NCBI GenBank assembly: GCA_030066475.1
Contig: JASJBO010000166.1
Span: 1 to 14,850 of the forward strand
Direction: 5' to 3'
DNA length: 14,850 bases
DNA from: Myxococcota bacterium
GTDB taxonomy: Bacteria; Myxococcota_A; UBA9160; PR03
The notes beneath the pieces are model-generated. The model had not been told where the DNA came from. It was given only the letters and a program-made list of their open reading frames with translations, and searched no databases. Below, piece by piece: positions 1 to 5,891 of the stretch (the stretch's first letter is position 1; every line of letters starts with the position of its first letter). Both the position numbers and the translations under genes were made by a program.

Positions 1-1
1 G

Positions 2-1165
2 CTCAACCTGATGCCCTGCGTGCTGCCGGTGCTCGCCATCAAGGTGGTGGGTCTCGCAGAGCTGGCGCACCGGCCGCGGCGCGAGGCGCTGGGCCTGGCC
101 GGCGCCTACGCGGCGGGCGTGCTCGCGACCATGGGCGCGCTGGCCGCGATCGTGGTGGGGCTGCGGGCCGCGGGCCACGCCGTGGGCTGGGGCTTCCAGT
201 TCCAGGAGCCGCTGTTCGTCCACGCCGTGTGCACCGTGCTCGTGGTGTTCGCGCTGAACCTGCTGGGCGCCTTCGAGATCGGGCTCGACACGGGCCGTCT
301 CGCGGACGTGGGGCAGCAGGGCAGCGGCCTGCGGCGCAGCTTCTTCGAGGGGCTGCTGGCCGTGGTGCTGGCCACGCCCTGCTCGGCGCCGTTCCTGGGG
401 ACCGCGGTGGGCGTGGCGTTCGCGAGCTCGGCGGAGCGCATCGTGGCGGTGTTCGCGTCGATCGGACTGGGCCTGGCCGCGCCCTACCTGGCGCTGGCGG
501 CGGTCCCGGCCTGGCGCAACCTGCTGCCGCGGCCCGGGCGCTGGATGCTCCACCTGCGCGCGGGTCTCGGCTTCCTGTTGCTGGCCAGCTGCGTGTGGCT
601 GCTGTGGGTGCTCGGGCGCAGCGCGGGCGCCGACGCCCTCGCGGTGGGGCTGGCCTGGCTGTGGGCCGTGGCGTTCGCGTGCTGGGTCTACGGGCGGCTC
701 CAGCAGGCGGCGGCGGGCCGCCGGCCGCTGGCCGTGGCGGTGCTGCTCGCAGCGCTCGCGGTGGTCGGCGCCAACGCGGTGTCGGTGCAGCGCACCGCGC
801 CCGAGCCCCGCTACGAGAGCGTTCCCTTCGCGCTCGAGCGGCTCGACCGCGAGCTCGCGGCCGGCCAGACCGTGTTCCTGCTCTTCACCGCCGACTGGTG
901 CCTCACCTGCAAGCTCAACGAGCGCACCGTGCTCCGCGACGAGCGGGTGCTGGCGGCGCTGTCCCACGAGACCGTGGTGGTGCTCGAGGCCGACTGGACG
1001 CGGCGCGACGAGAGCATCCGCGCCGCGCTCGCCCGCTACGGCCGCAGCGGCGTGCCCGCCTACGTGGTCCACCACGCCGACGCACCCGACCGGCCGCGCG
1101 TGCTCTCGGAGCTGCCCAGCGTCGAGGAGGTCCTGAGCGCGCTCGGCAGCACCGCCGCGCGGTGA
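2..1165 (+). CDS. dsbD: DsbD/ScsB-type thiol:disulfide interchange protein, 5'-truncated by window edge
   Basis: This is the 3' part of a membrane thiol reductase that carries electrons from cytoplasmic thioredoxin to periplasmic thiol proteins. The frame is open to the first base and begins LNLMPCVLPVL, the conserved start of the DsbD transmembrane domain, so the ATG at 11 is internal and the N-terminal periplasmic domain lies outside the window. The first membrane redox cysteine is at 17-19 (PCVLP) and the second at 380-382 (TPCSAPFLG). Several hydrophobic segments follow up to about base 800. The C-terminal thioredoxin fold has a WCLTC redox motif (cysteines at 899-901 and 908-910) and a VPAY cis-proline region near 1050. 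It lies about 70 bases upstream of a TlpA-like gene, its likely electron acceptor. DsbD and ScsB cannot be separated without the missing N-terminus. Confidence 0.88.
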   Translation, partial: LNLMPCVLPVLAIKVVGLAELAHRPRREALGLAGAYAAGVLATMGALAAIVVGLRAAGHAVGWGFQFQEPLFVHAVCTVLVVFALNLLGAFEIGLDTGRLADVGQQGSGLRRSFFEGLLAVVLATPCSAPFLGTAVGVAFASSAERIVAVFASIGLGLAAPYLALAAVPAWRNLLPRPGRWMLHLRAGLGFLLLASCVWLLWVLGRSAGADALAVGLAWLWAVAFACWVYGRLQQAAAGRRPLAVAVLLAALAVVGANAVSVQRTAPEPRYESVPFALERLDRELAAGQTVFLLFTADWCLTCKLNERTVLRDERVLAALSHETVVVLEADWTRRDESIRAALARYGRSGVPAYVVHHADAPDRPRVLSELPSVEEVLSALGSTAAR

Positions 1166-1176
1166 TCCCGATCACA
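1161..1176. promoter_or_regulatory. Crp/Fnr-type palindrome upstream of tlpA-like gene
   Basis: The sequence GGTGA-TCCCGA-TCACA matches the Crp-family consensus TGTGA-N6-TCACA at all but the first base, and it can also be read as GTGAT-N4-ATCAC. It overlaps the stop codon of the DsbD-like gene and is centred about 67 bases before the tlpA start at 1236. That spacing would allow a class II promoter with a transcript start near 1210. I saw no convincing -10 element. Which regulator of the family would bind is unknown. Confidence 0.45.
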
Positions 1177-1225
1177 CGTCGCAACCCGGACGCATCCGAA
1201 ACGAAGAACGCCGACCCGGTGAACC

Positions 1226-1230
1226 GGAGG
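1226..1230 (+). promoter_or_regulatory. Ribosome binding site that fixes the tlpA start
   Basis: A perfect GGAGG ends 5 bases before the ATG at 1236. An in-frame GTG at 1230 overlaps this element and so cannot use it, which makes 1236 the better start. The RBS also overlaps a small inverted repeat, CCGGT-GA-ACCGG (1216-1227), which could partly mask it. Confidence 0.6.
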
Positions 1231-1235
1231 TGTGG

Positions 1236-1775
1236 ATGAGAGGCCTTTCGATTGCGCCGCGCGTGCCTGCACGTCGCCTGCTGCTCGCCTTCTGCTCCGC
1301 TGCCGCCCTGCTGCTCGTCGCCCCGGCGACCGGGTCGGCGCTCGAGGCCGGCGACGCCGCGCCGGAGTTCCAGGCGCCGAAGCTCGGCGGCGGCAGCATC
1401 TCGCTGTCCGACTACCGCGGCAAGGTCGTCTACCTCGACTTCTGGGCGTCGTGGTGCCCGCCGTGTCGCACGGCGATGCCCGTGATCGACTCGCTGCGCG
1501 CCGAGTTCCCGCCGGAGCGCTTCCAGGTGGTCGCCGTGAACGTCGATCGCGAGGAGAGTGCGGCGCTCAAGGCGCTGCGCAAGCAGCCGGTGGGCTACCC
1601 GAGCGCGGCCGACCCGAAGGGCCAGCTCCCGGCGCGCTACGAGGTGGGCACGATGCCGACCTCCTACCTGATCGACGGCCAGGGGGTCGTCCGGTACGTG
1701 CACGAGGGCTTCCGCAAGGGCGACGGCGACGCGCTGCGCCGCGAGATCCGCGCCCTGCTCGCGCAGGAGGACTGA
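1236..1775 (+). CDS. TlpA-like periplasmic thioredoxin
   Basis: This is a 179-residue thiol-disulfide oxidoreductase of the TlpA/ResA/AhpC-TSA type. An N-terminal hydrophobic segment (about residues 15-36, ending near ATGSALEAG) is a signal peptide or membrane anchor, so the domain acts in the periplasm. The fold begins at AAPEF and has the redox motif WCPPC (residues 73-77) and the cis-proline in GTMPTSY (P141). The ATG at 1236 is preferred because GGAGG lies 5 bases upstream, whereas the GTG at 1230 overlaps that site. The upstream DsbD-like protein is the natural electron donor. The DUF4266 gene follows after 3 bases. In this position the protein probably reduces cysteines in a partner encoded in the cluster, possibly the DUF4266 tail; that target is inferred. 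Confidence 0.9.
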   Translation: MRGLSIAPRVPARRLLLAFCSAAALLLVAPATGSALEAGDAAPEFQAPKLGGGSISLSDYRGKVVYLDFWASWCPPCRTAMPVIDSLRAEFPPERFQVVAVNVDREESAALKALRKQPVGYPSAADPKGQLPARYEVGTMPTSYLIDGQGVVRYVHEGFRKGDGDALRREIRALLAQED

Positions 1776-1778
1776 GCC

Positions 1779-1994
1779 ATGCGCATCGCGACCATCGTTC
1801 TGCTCGCCGCCGTGACCCTGCTGACCACCGCCTGCGTGCGCGTGCGCCCCTGGGAGCGCGAGATCCTGGCGCGCAAGGACATGGCCTGGTCGCCGGACGA
1901 GATGGAGTCGGCGTCGCGCAGCCACATCTTCTTCGCCAAGGAGGCCGCGCTCGGTGGCGGCGGCTCGGGCGGAGGCGGCTGCGGCTGCAACTGA
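1779..1994 (+). CDS. DUF4266 small lipoprotein with Gly/Cys C-terminal tail
   Basis: This is a 71-residue lipoprotein of the DUF4266 family, recognised from its opening (CVRVRPWERE after the lipobox), the central HIFFAKEAA segment and the C-terminal glycine run. The signal peptide ends at LLTTAC with the lipidated cysteine at residue 19. There is no Asp at +2, which suggests outer-membrane sorting. The last 13 residues are GGGGSGGGGCGCN, with two cysteines near the very end. No function is established for this family. An AGGAGG at 1765-1770 lies 8 bases before the ATG, inside the end of tlpA, so the two genes are probably translated together. The tail could bind metal, be a redox substrate of the TlpA-like protein, or be modified; the sequence does not say which. 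Confidence 0.85.
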   Translation: MRIATIVLLAAVTLLTTACVRVRPWEREILARKDMAWSPDEMESASRSHIFFAKEAALGGGGSGGGGCGCN

Positions 1995-2036
1995 CCATGG
2001 CGGCCCCACCCTGCCGCTCGAGGGGGAGAGCGACCC

Positions 2037-3320
2037 ATGAGGCTCCGAAGAACCGCGAACCGCGCCGCCCGGCGCGCGCAGGAGAGCTGTCGTCGCCGCG
2101 CCGCCCGGCGCCAGCAGCCGGGCCCGGGGCCGCTCGGTGCGCTCACGGCGAGCGCGCTGGCGCTGCCCGGCCTGGCCGGCAGCGCGCAGGCCGCGGAAGA
2201 CGGGTCGCGCTGGTCGATCGAGCACGTGTCCTCGTACTACATCGAGGACGAGCTCGACGAGGACGACGTCCAGGTCGGCGGCGAGACCGAGCGCTACGAG
2301 ATCCAGGCCCACCACATCCGCCTCAAGATGCCGTTCACCCCGCGCACCGACCTCCAGTTCGAGGCGCTCTACGAGACGATGTCGGGCGCGAGCCCGTGGT
2401 TCATCCAGCCGGACGTCAACGGCGACCCCGTCCAGGTGATGAGCGAGGCCTCGATCGAAGACACGCGCATCGACCTGCTGGGCCGCTCCACCTACAACCT
2501 CGACAACGGCACCTTCTCGCTGCTCGGCGGCATCTCGACCGAGAACGACTACTTCGCCGGCAACGGCGGCGTCGAGATGTCGATCGACTTCGCCGAGAAC
2601 AACGCCAGCTTCGCGAGCGGCGCCAGCTTCTCGATCGACACGATCGAGCCGACCGACTCCGGCCAGTTCGCGACGCGCGTCGACGAGGAGGAGAAGCAGA
2701 GCTACTCCGCCTTCGTCTCGCTGTCGCAGATCCTGAGCCGCTCGACGATCCTGCGCGGCTCCCTGAACGGGCAGTTCTCGACCGGCTTCCTCTCGGACCC
2801 CTACAAGCTGGTCTCGGTCGAGGGCGTGAACGTCGCCGACAGCCGCCCCGACGAGCGCTACCAGGGCGCGGCGATGATCCAGCTGCGCCAGCACGTCGCG
2901 CCGATCGATGCCACGCTGCACGCCGACTACACCTTCGCGATCGACGACTGGGGCATCATGGCCCACACCGCCGAGCTGGCCTGGTACCAGACGCTGTTCG
3001 GCCGGGTCCACCTGGTGCCGTCGATCCGCTACTACACCCAGAGCGAGGCCGACTTCTACGACCTCTACTTCCTGACGGCGCCCGGCGACGGCTACGCCTC
3101 GAGCGACTACCGGCTGTCGGGCTACGGCGCGATCTCGTGGAAGCTGCGCGCCGAGGTCGACTTCGAGACGCCCTGGCTGCGCGAGCTGGCCTGGAAGGCC
3201 ACGGCCACCTGGGAGCGCTACCTGAGCGAGGGCGACTGGGCGCTCCAGGGCTCCGACACGTCGAACCCGGGCCTCGTGAACTTCAACGTGTTCCGCGTCA
3301 ACCTCGTCACGCGGTTCTAG
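2037..3320 (+). CDS. DUF3570 outer-membrane beta-barrel protein
   Basis: This 427-residue protein is recognised as DUF3570 from its early SSYYIEDEL region, its alternating beta strands and its cluster partners. After the signal peptide (GLAGSAQA, then AED, about residue 52) the protein is rich in amphipathic strands with aromatic girdles, such as YTFAIDDWGIMAHTAELAWY and SIRYYTQSEADFYDLYF. It ends in LVTRF, the terminal aromatic typical of outer-membrane barrels. The ATG at 2037 has AGGGGGAG (2021-2028) 8 bases upstream. The first 31 residues are unusually long and carry 11 arginines, an atypical n-region for a signal peptide. The gene follows DUF4266 after 42 bases. The molecular function of the family is not known; a pore or a platform for the lipoprotein is an inference. 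Confidence 0.85.
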   Translation: MRLRRTANRAARRAQESCRRRAARRQQPGPGPLGALTASALALPGLAGSAQAAEDGSRWSIEHVSSYYIEDELDEDDVQVGGETERYEIQAHHIRLKMPFTPRTDLQFEALYETMSGASPWFIQPDVNGDPVQVMSEASIEDTRIDLLGRSTYNLDNGTFSLLGGISTENDYFAGNGGVEMSIDFAENNASFASGASFSIDTIEPTDSGQFATRVDEEEKQSYSAFVSLSQILSRSTILRGSLNGQFSTGFLSDPYKLVSVEGVNVADSRPDERYQGAAMIQLRQHVAPIDATLHADYTFAIDDWGIMAHTAELAWYQTLFGRVHLVPSIRYYTQSEADFYDLYFLTAPGDGYASSDYRLSGYGAISWKLRAEVDFETPWLRELAWKATATWERYLSEGDWALQGSDTSNPGLVNFNVFRVNLVTRF

Positions 3321-4300
3321 TGGACTTCGCTCGCCTGCGGCTCGCTGCGCGGAGGCCGGGGGAACCGGCCTCCTTGCGGGGTGCTTCTGCGTGGCCGCAG
3401 CTGCACCGTCACCGCTTCCGCGCGATGGGCGGCCCGGCCGAGGTCCAGCTCTACGCGCGCTCCGGCATCGACCCCGCCCACGTGGCGGAGCGCGCCGAGG
3501 CCGAGGTGCGCCGCCTCGAGCAGAAGTACTCGCGCTACCGCGACGACAGCGAGGCGACTCGCATCAACCGCAGCGCCGGCGACCCGCGCGGCGTCGAGGT
3601 CGACGCCGAGACCGCGCACCTGCTCGACTACGCCGCCACCTGCTGGCAGCAGAGCGGGGGCCTGTTCGACGTGACCTCGGGCGTGCTGCGCCGCGCCTGG
3701 GACTTCAAGAGCGGTCGCGTGCCGGGGCAGGCCGAGATCGACGCGGTGCTGCCCCAGGTGGGCTGGCGGCGCGTGCGCTGGCAACGCCCGCGCCTGGTGC
3801 TGCCCGTGGCGGGCATGGAGATCGACTTCGGCGGCTACGTGAAGGAGTACGCGGCCGACCGCGCCGCGGAGCTGTGCCGCCGGCTCGGGGCCCGCCACGG
3901 CCTGGTGGACCTGGCCGGCGACCTGTCGCTGGTGGGCGCGCACCCCGACGGCGCTCCCTGGAACGTGGGCGTGCGCGACCCCGGCCGCCGCGGCGAGGCC
4001 CTCGCGAGCGTGCGCCTCGACCGCGGCGCGATCGCCAGCAGCGGCGACTACGAGCGCTGCCTGGTCGCCAGCGACGGCCGCCGCTACGGCCACATCCTCG
4101 ACCCCCGCACGGGCTGGCCCGTCGAGAGCGGCTTCGCGCACGTGAGCGTGGTGGCGAGCCACTGCCTGATCGCCGGCACCGCCTCGACGGTGGCGATGCT
4201 CAAGGGCGCGCGCGACGGCGCGAGCTGGCTCGAAGCGCTGGGGCTGCCGCACGTGTGCGTGACGCCCGAGGGGCTGATGGCGGGGACGCTGGCGGCGTAG
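3320..4300 (+). CDS. apbE: ApbE-type FAD:protein FMN transferase
   Basis: ApbE enzymes move FMN from FAD onto a threonine of target flavoproteins. The conserved blocks are FRAMGGPAEVQLYA, SRYRDDSEATRIN, SGGLFDVTSGVLRRAW, MEIDFGGYVKEYAADRA, SSGDYERC and HILDPRTGWPV. Near the C-terminus the usual metal-binding A-D-x-x-x-T block reads AGTAST: Gly (4175-4177) occupies the Asp position while Thr (4187-4189) is kept. The start is uncertain. GTG 3320 overlaps the DUF3570 stop (TAGTG) but has no RBS. TTG 3374 follows GGGGGA. ATG 3425 would cut the first conserved strand. The residues before about base 3401 look like translated non-coding repeat DNA. No signal peptide is visible with any start, unlike many periplasmic ApbE proteins. 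No obvious flavinylation target is encoded in the window. Confidence 0.85.
   Translation: MDFARLRLAARRPGEPASLRGASAWPQLHRHRFRAMGGPAEVQLYARSGIDPAHVAERAEAEVRRLEQKYSRYRDDSEATRINRSAGDPRGVEVDAETAHLLDYAATCWQQSGGLFDVTSGVLRRAWDFKSGRVPGQAEIDAVLPQVGWRRVRWQRPRLVLPVAGMEIDFGGYVKEYAADRAAELCRRLGARHGLVDLAGDLSLVGAHPDGAPWNVGVRDPGRRGEALASVRLDRGAIASSGDYERCLVASDGRRYGHILDPRTGWPVESGFAHVSVVASHCLIAGTASTVAMLKGARDGASWLEALGLPHVCVTPEGLMAGTLAA
3351..3373. repeat. Perfect 9-bp hairpin between DUF3570 and apbE
   Basis: GGAGGCCGG (3351-3359) and CCGGCCTCC (3365-3373) are exact reverse complements around the 5-base loop GGGAA. No T-run follows, so it does not look like a standard intrinsic terminator. The left arm contains GGAGG and the loop begins within GGGGGA, the only Shine-Dalgarno-like elements before the apbE body. 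The hairpin could therefore tune apbE translation, act as a processing or stability element, or be a copy of a repeated intergenic palindrome. Confidence 0.6.
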
Positions 4301-4331
4301 GGGCGGTCCCCCGATCGAGACGCCTTGCTGG

Positions 4332-4472
4332 TTACAGGTCGGACAGGTGCTGGAGGACGTGCCGCGTCGGGTCGTCGAACAGGTTGGCATCGTCTCCGGC
4401 GTACACCGCGCGGACCCGCGCCAGGCAGCGCTCGACGATCGCGGCCTTGTTCAGGGCGACGTCATCGGCCAT
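4332..4472 (-). pseudogene. hepT: Truncated HepT toxin (HepT/DUF86 RNase-family remnant)
   Basis: A 46-codon reading frame starts at the ATG at 4472-4470 and reads MADDVALNKAAIVERCLARV, followed by a short YAGDDANLFDDPTR segment, then stops at TAA (4334-4332). The opening matches the N-terminus of HepT proteins, which are usually about 140 residues long with the catalytic R-x4-6-H motif near the C-terminus. That part is missing: the apbE stop lies only about 30 bases beyond, so the rest was lost rather than frameshifted. Its start overlaps the end of mntA by 11 bases, the coupling normal for this toxin-antitoxin pair. The remnant lacks the active site and should be non-toxic. It is too short for most automated gene callers. 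Confidence 0.7.
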
Positions 4473-4872
4473 GGATGCGGCCCTCGCTGTGGATGCGCTC
4501 GAGGATCTCGCGGCGCTCCTCGTTGAGGCGCGCGTAGGCCGAGTAGGCCGTGGTCTCGAAGCGCTCGCGCAGCGGCGGATCGGCGTCGAGGAACAGCCGG
4601 CCCGTCGAGACGACCTGGGCCCGCATCACGGTCGAGGCCCGGCCGAGGTCGACCAGATCGACGTCGCGCCCCAGCCGCTCGGCCAGGCGCTCGCGGGCGA
4701 CCGCCAGCTGCTCCACGTCGAGCGGGACCGGGGCCAGGACGGCGAGGTCGACGTCGCTCGCCGGGGCCGCGGAGCCGGTCGCCCGGGATCCGAACAGGTA
4801 GGCGGCGACGACCTCGGGCAGCGTCTCGGAGACGGCCCGGCGCAATGCGTCGTGGTCGGGATCGGTGGACAC
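4462..4872 (-). CDS. mntA: MntA-type minimal nucleotidyltransferase antitoxin
   Basis: This is a 136-residue nucleotidyltransferase of the MNT family, the usual length. The active-site signature G-S-x10-D-x-D is present as GSRATGSAAPASDVD (about residues 28-42). A third acidic position is likely at DVDLVD further on. In characterised pairs, MntA neutralises HepT by adding AMP units to a tyrosine near the HepT active site. The start is a GTG at 4872-4870 with no clear Shine-Dalgarno; no better in-frame start exists before the catalytic motif. The overlapping hepT is truncated, so this antitoxin appears to have outlived its toxin, though it could still act on a HepT encoded elsewhere. Confidence 0.85.
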   Translation of the reverse strand: MSTDPDHDALRRAVSETLPEVVAAYLFGSRATGSAAPASDVDLAVLAPVPLDVEQLAVARERLAERLGRDVDLVDLGRASTVMRAQVVSTGRLFLDADPPLRERFETTAYSAYARLNEERREILERIHSEGRIHGR

Positions 4873-4914
4873 CGGGGCAGGGTACCAGAGTGCCCGGCGG
4901 GGAAGCGTCCGCTG

Positions 4915-5757
4915 CTACCTGCCGCCCAGCCAGCGCGGCCGGCGGAAGCCGGGGAAGCGCTTCGGGAGGCGGATCTTCGGCCAGGCCCAGCGCTCGGGGA
5001 TCAGGTCGTCGAGCGGCTCGGTGTGGTAGTCGATGCGCAGCGACGAGGTGAACTCGTGCGCGGTGATGTCGATGTCGTGGTTGCCGGGGTCGAAGCCGGG
5101 GGCGAACACCAGCTTGGTCTCGGCGGTGCCCAGGTCGACGTAGCGATAGCCGGCGGTGAGCGTGACCCATTCGGTCAGCTCGTAGGCGATGCCGCCGCTG
5201 GCGTGCCAGGTGAAGTTGAAGTCGTCGCTGGTGCCCTTGAGGATGTTGTCGGTGGTCTTGTAGTCCATGTGGGCCAGGCCCATGCCGGCGCCAGCGTAGA
5301 TCGAGAGCGGCTCGAGCACCGGGATGCGGCCGAACAGGGGGCGGGTGGCCGCCTGCACCGGCACCTCGAGATACGCGGCCGGGGTGAGCGTCCAGGACTC
5401 GATCTCGGAGAAGTAGCTGGCGGTGCCGGCCCCGGTCTTGAACTCGTAGTCGCGCCCATACAGGCCCTCGATCTCGAGGCGCAGGGTCCAGGGCGGCAGG
5501 TCGGCACCCCAACCGTCGGGATTCATTTCGTTCAGCCGGAAGCCGATGCCGAGGGTGCCGCCGTAGACCGGTGCGGAGTCGGTGTCGTCGCCCTTGATCG
5601 GGAAGAAGGTGTTGGTGCCGCTGGAATCGCCGGTCGCCGAGGAGGTGGTCAGCGCCCCCGCGAAGTAGAGATCTGCGGCGTTGGCGACGCTCGCCCCGCC
5701 CGCGACGGCAATCCATGCGCAGATCACCAACCGCAGGCGCGTCCAACGCTGTGCCAT
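4915..5757 (-). CDS. Outer-membrane beta-barrel protein (OmpA/Opa-like barrel)
   Basis: This is a 280-residue exported protein. The chosen ATG (5757-5755) has GGGGGA about 7 bases upstream and gives a clear signal peptide, with hydrophobic LVICAWIAVAGGASVANA cleaved before ADLYF. The 48-residue in-frame extension back to 5904 is Arg-rich and crosses the regulatory region, so it is rejected. The mature part has repeated beta strands typical of small eight-stranded barrels: GGTLGIGFRL, LRLEIEGLYGRDYEF, LSIYAGAGMGLAHMDY, WHASGGIAYEL and VTLTAGYRYVDLG, with the last probable strand EFTSSLRIDYHT. Instead of ending there with a terminal aromatic, the protein continues for about 30 residues with a Trp/Pro/Arg-rich basic tail ending RRPRWLGGR. 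It is transcribed divergently from the ExbD-like operon and shares its upstream region. Its role is unknown. Confidence 0.8.
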   Translation of the reverse strand: MAQRWTRLRLVICAWIAVAGGASVANAADLYFAGALTTSSATGDSSGTNTFFPIKGDDTDSAPVYGGTLGIGFRLNEMNPDGWGADLPPWTLRLEIEGLYGRDYEFKTGAGTASYFSEIESWTLTPAAYLEVPVQAATRPLFGRIPVLEPLSIYAGAGMGLAHMDYKTTDNILKGTSDDFNFTWHASGGIAYELTEWVTLTAGYRYVDLGTAETKLVFAPGFDPGNHDIDITAHEFTSSLRIDYHTEPLDDLIPERWAWPKIRLPKRFPGFRRPRWLGGR

Positions 5758-5777
5758 CGACTGGTCCCCCGTAGCGG

Positions 5778-5817
5778 ACGGACGCCGCCCGGGGCGTCGC
5801 CTGTTCGCTGCGTCCGT
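5778..5817. repeat. Nested inverted repeats in the divergent intergenic region
   Basis: The outer arms ACGGACGC (5778-5785) and GCGTCCGT (5810-5817) are exact reverse complements. An overlapping inner pair is GACGCC (5781-5786) and GGCGTC (5793-5798). The two pairs share bases, so they are mutually exclusive as hairpins. If the barrel gene is transcribed from near 5808, the inner hairpin falls in its 5' leader. Otherwise they may be operator half-sites for a dimeric regulator. Confidence 0.4.
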
Positions 5818-5841
5818 ATCGCGCGGCGCCCTCCTGCGGAG

Positions 5842-5857
5842 TGTGATCGGCGTCACC
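5842..5857. promoter_or_regulatory. Crp/Fnr-type palindrome between divergent barrel and ExbD-like genes
   Basis: TGTGA-TCGGCG-TCACC matches the Crp consensus TGTGA-N6-TCACA at nine of ten defined bases. It lies in the 134-base gap between two divergent genes, 34 bases before the GTG at 5892. On the - strand, a weak -10-like GATACG (5820-5815) would put a transcript start near 5808, with the site at about -41.5, the class II activator position for the barrel gene. The promoter assignment is inferred. Confidence 0.45.
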
Positions 5858-5891
5858 ATGCGCAGATCGGACGCTGCCGCTACATGCGCTC

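Noticed and set aside
1232..3300. Long + strand open frame running through tlpA, DUF4266 and DUF3570 into apbE
   Set aside because: Only the part after the DUF3570 stop matches a family (ApbE). The earlier part is Arg/Pro-rich out-of-frame translation of recognised genes.
4301..4331. Possible terminator hairpin between apbE and the hepT remnant (GGCGGTC against GAGACGCC)
   Set aside because: Pairing needs mismatches and there is no T-run; too weak to list.
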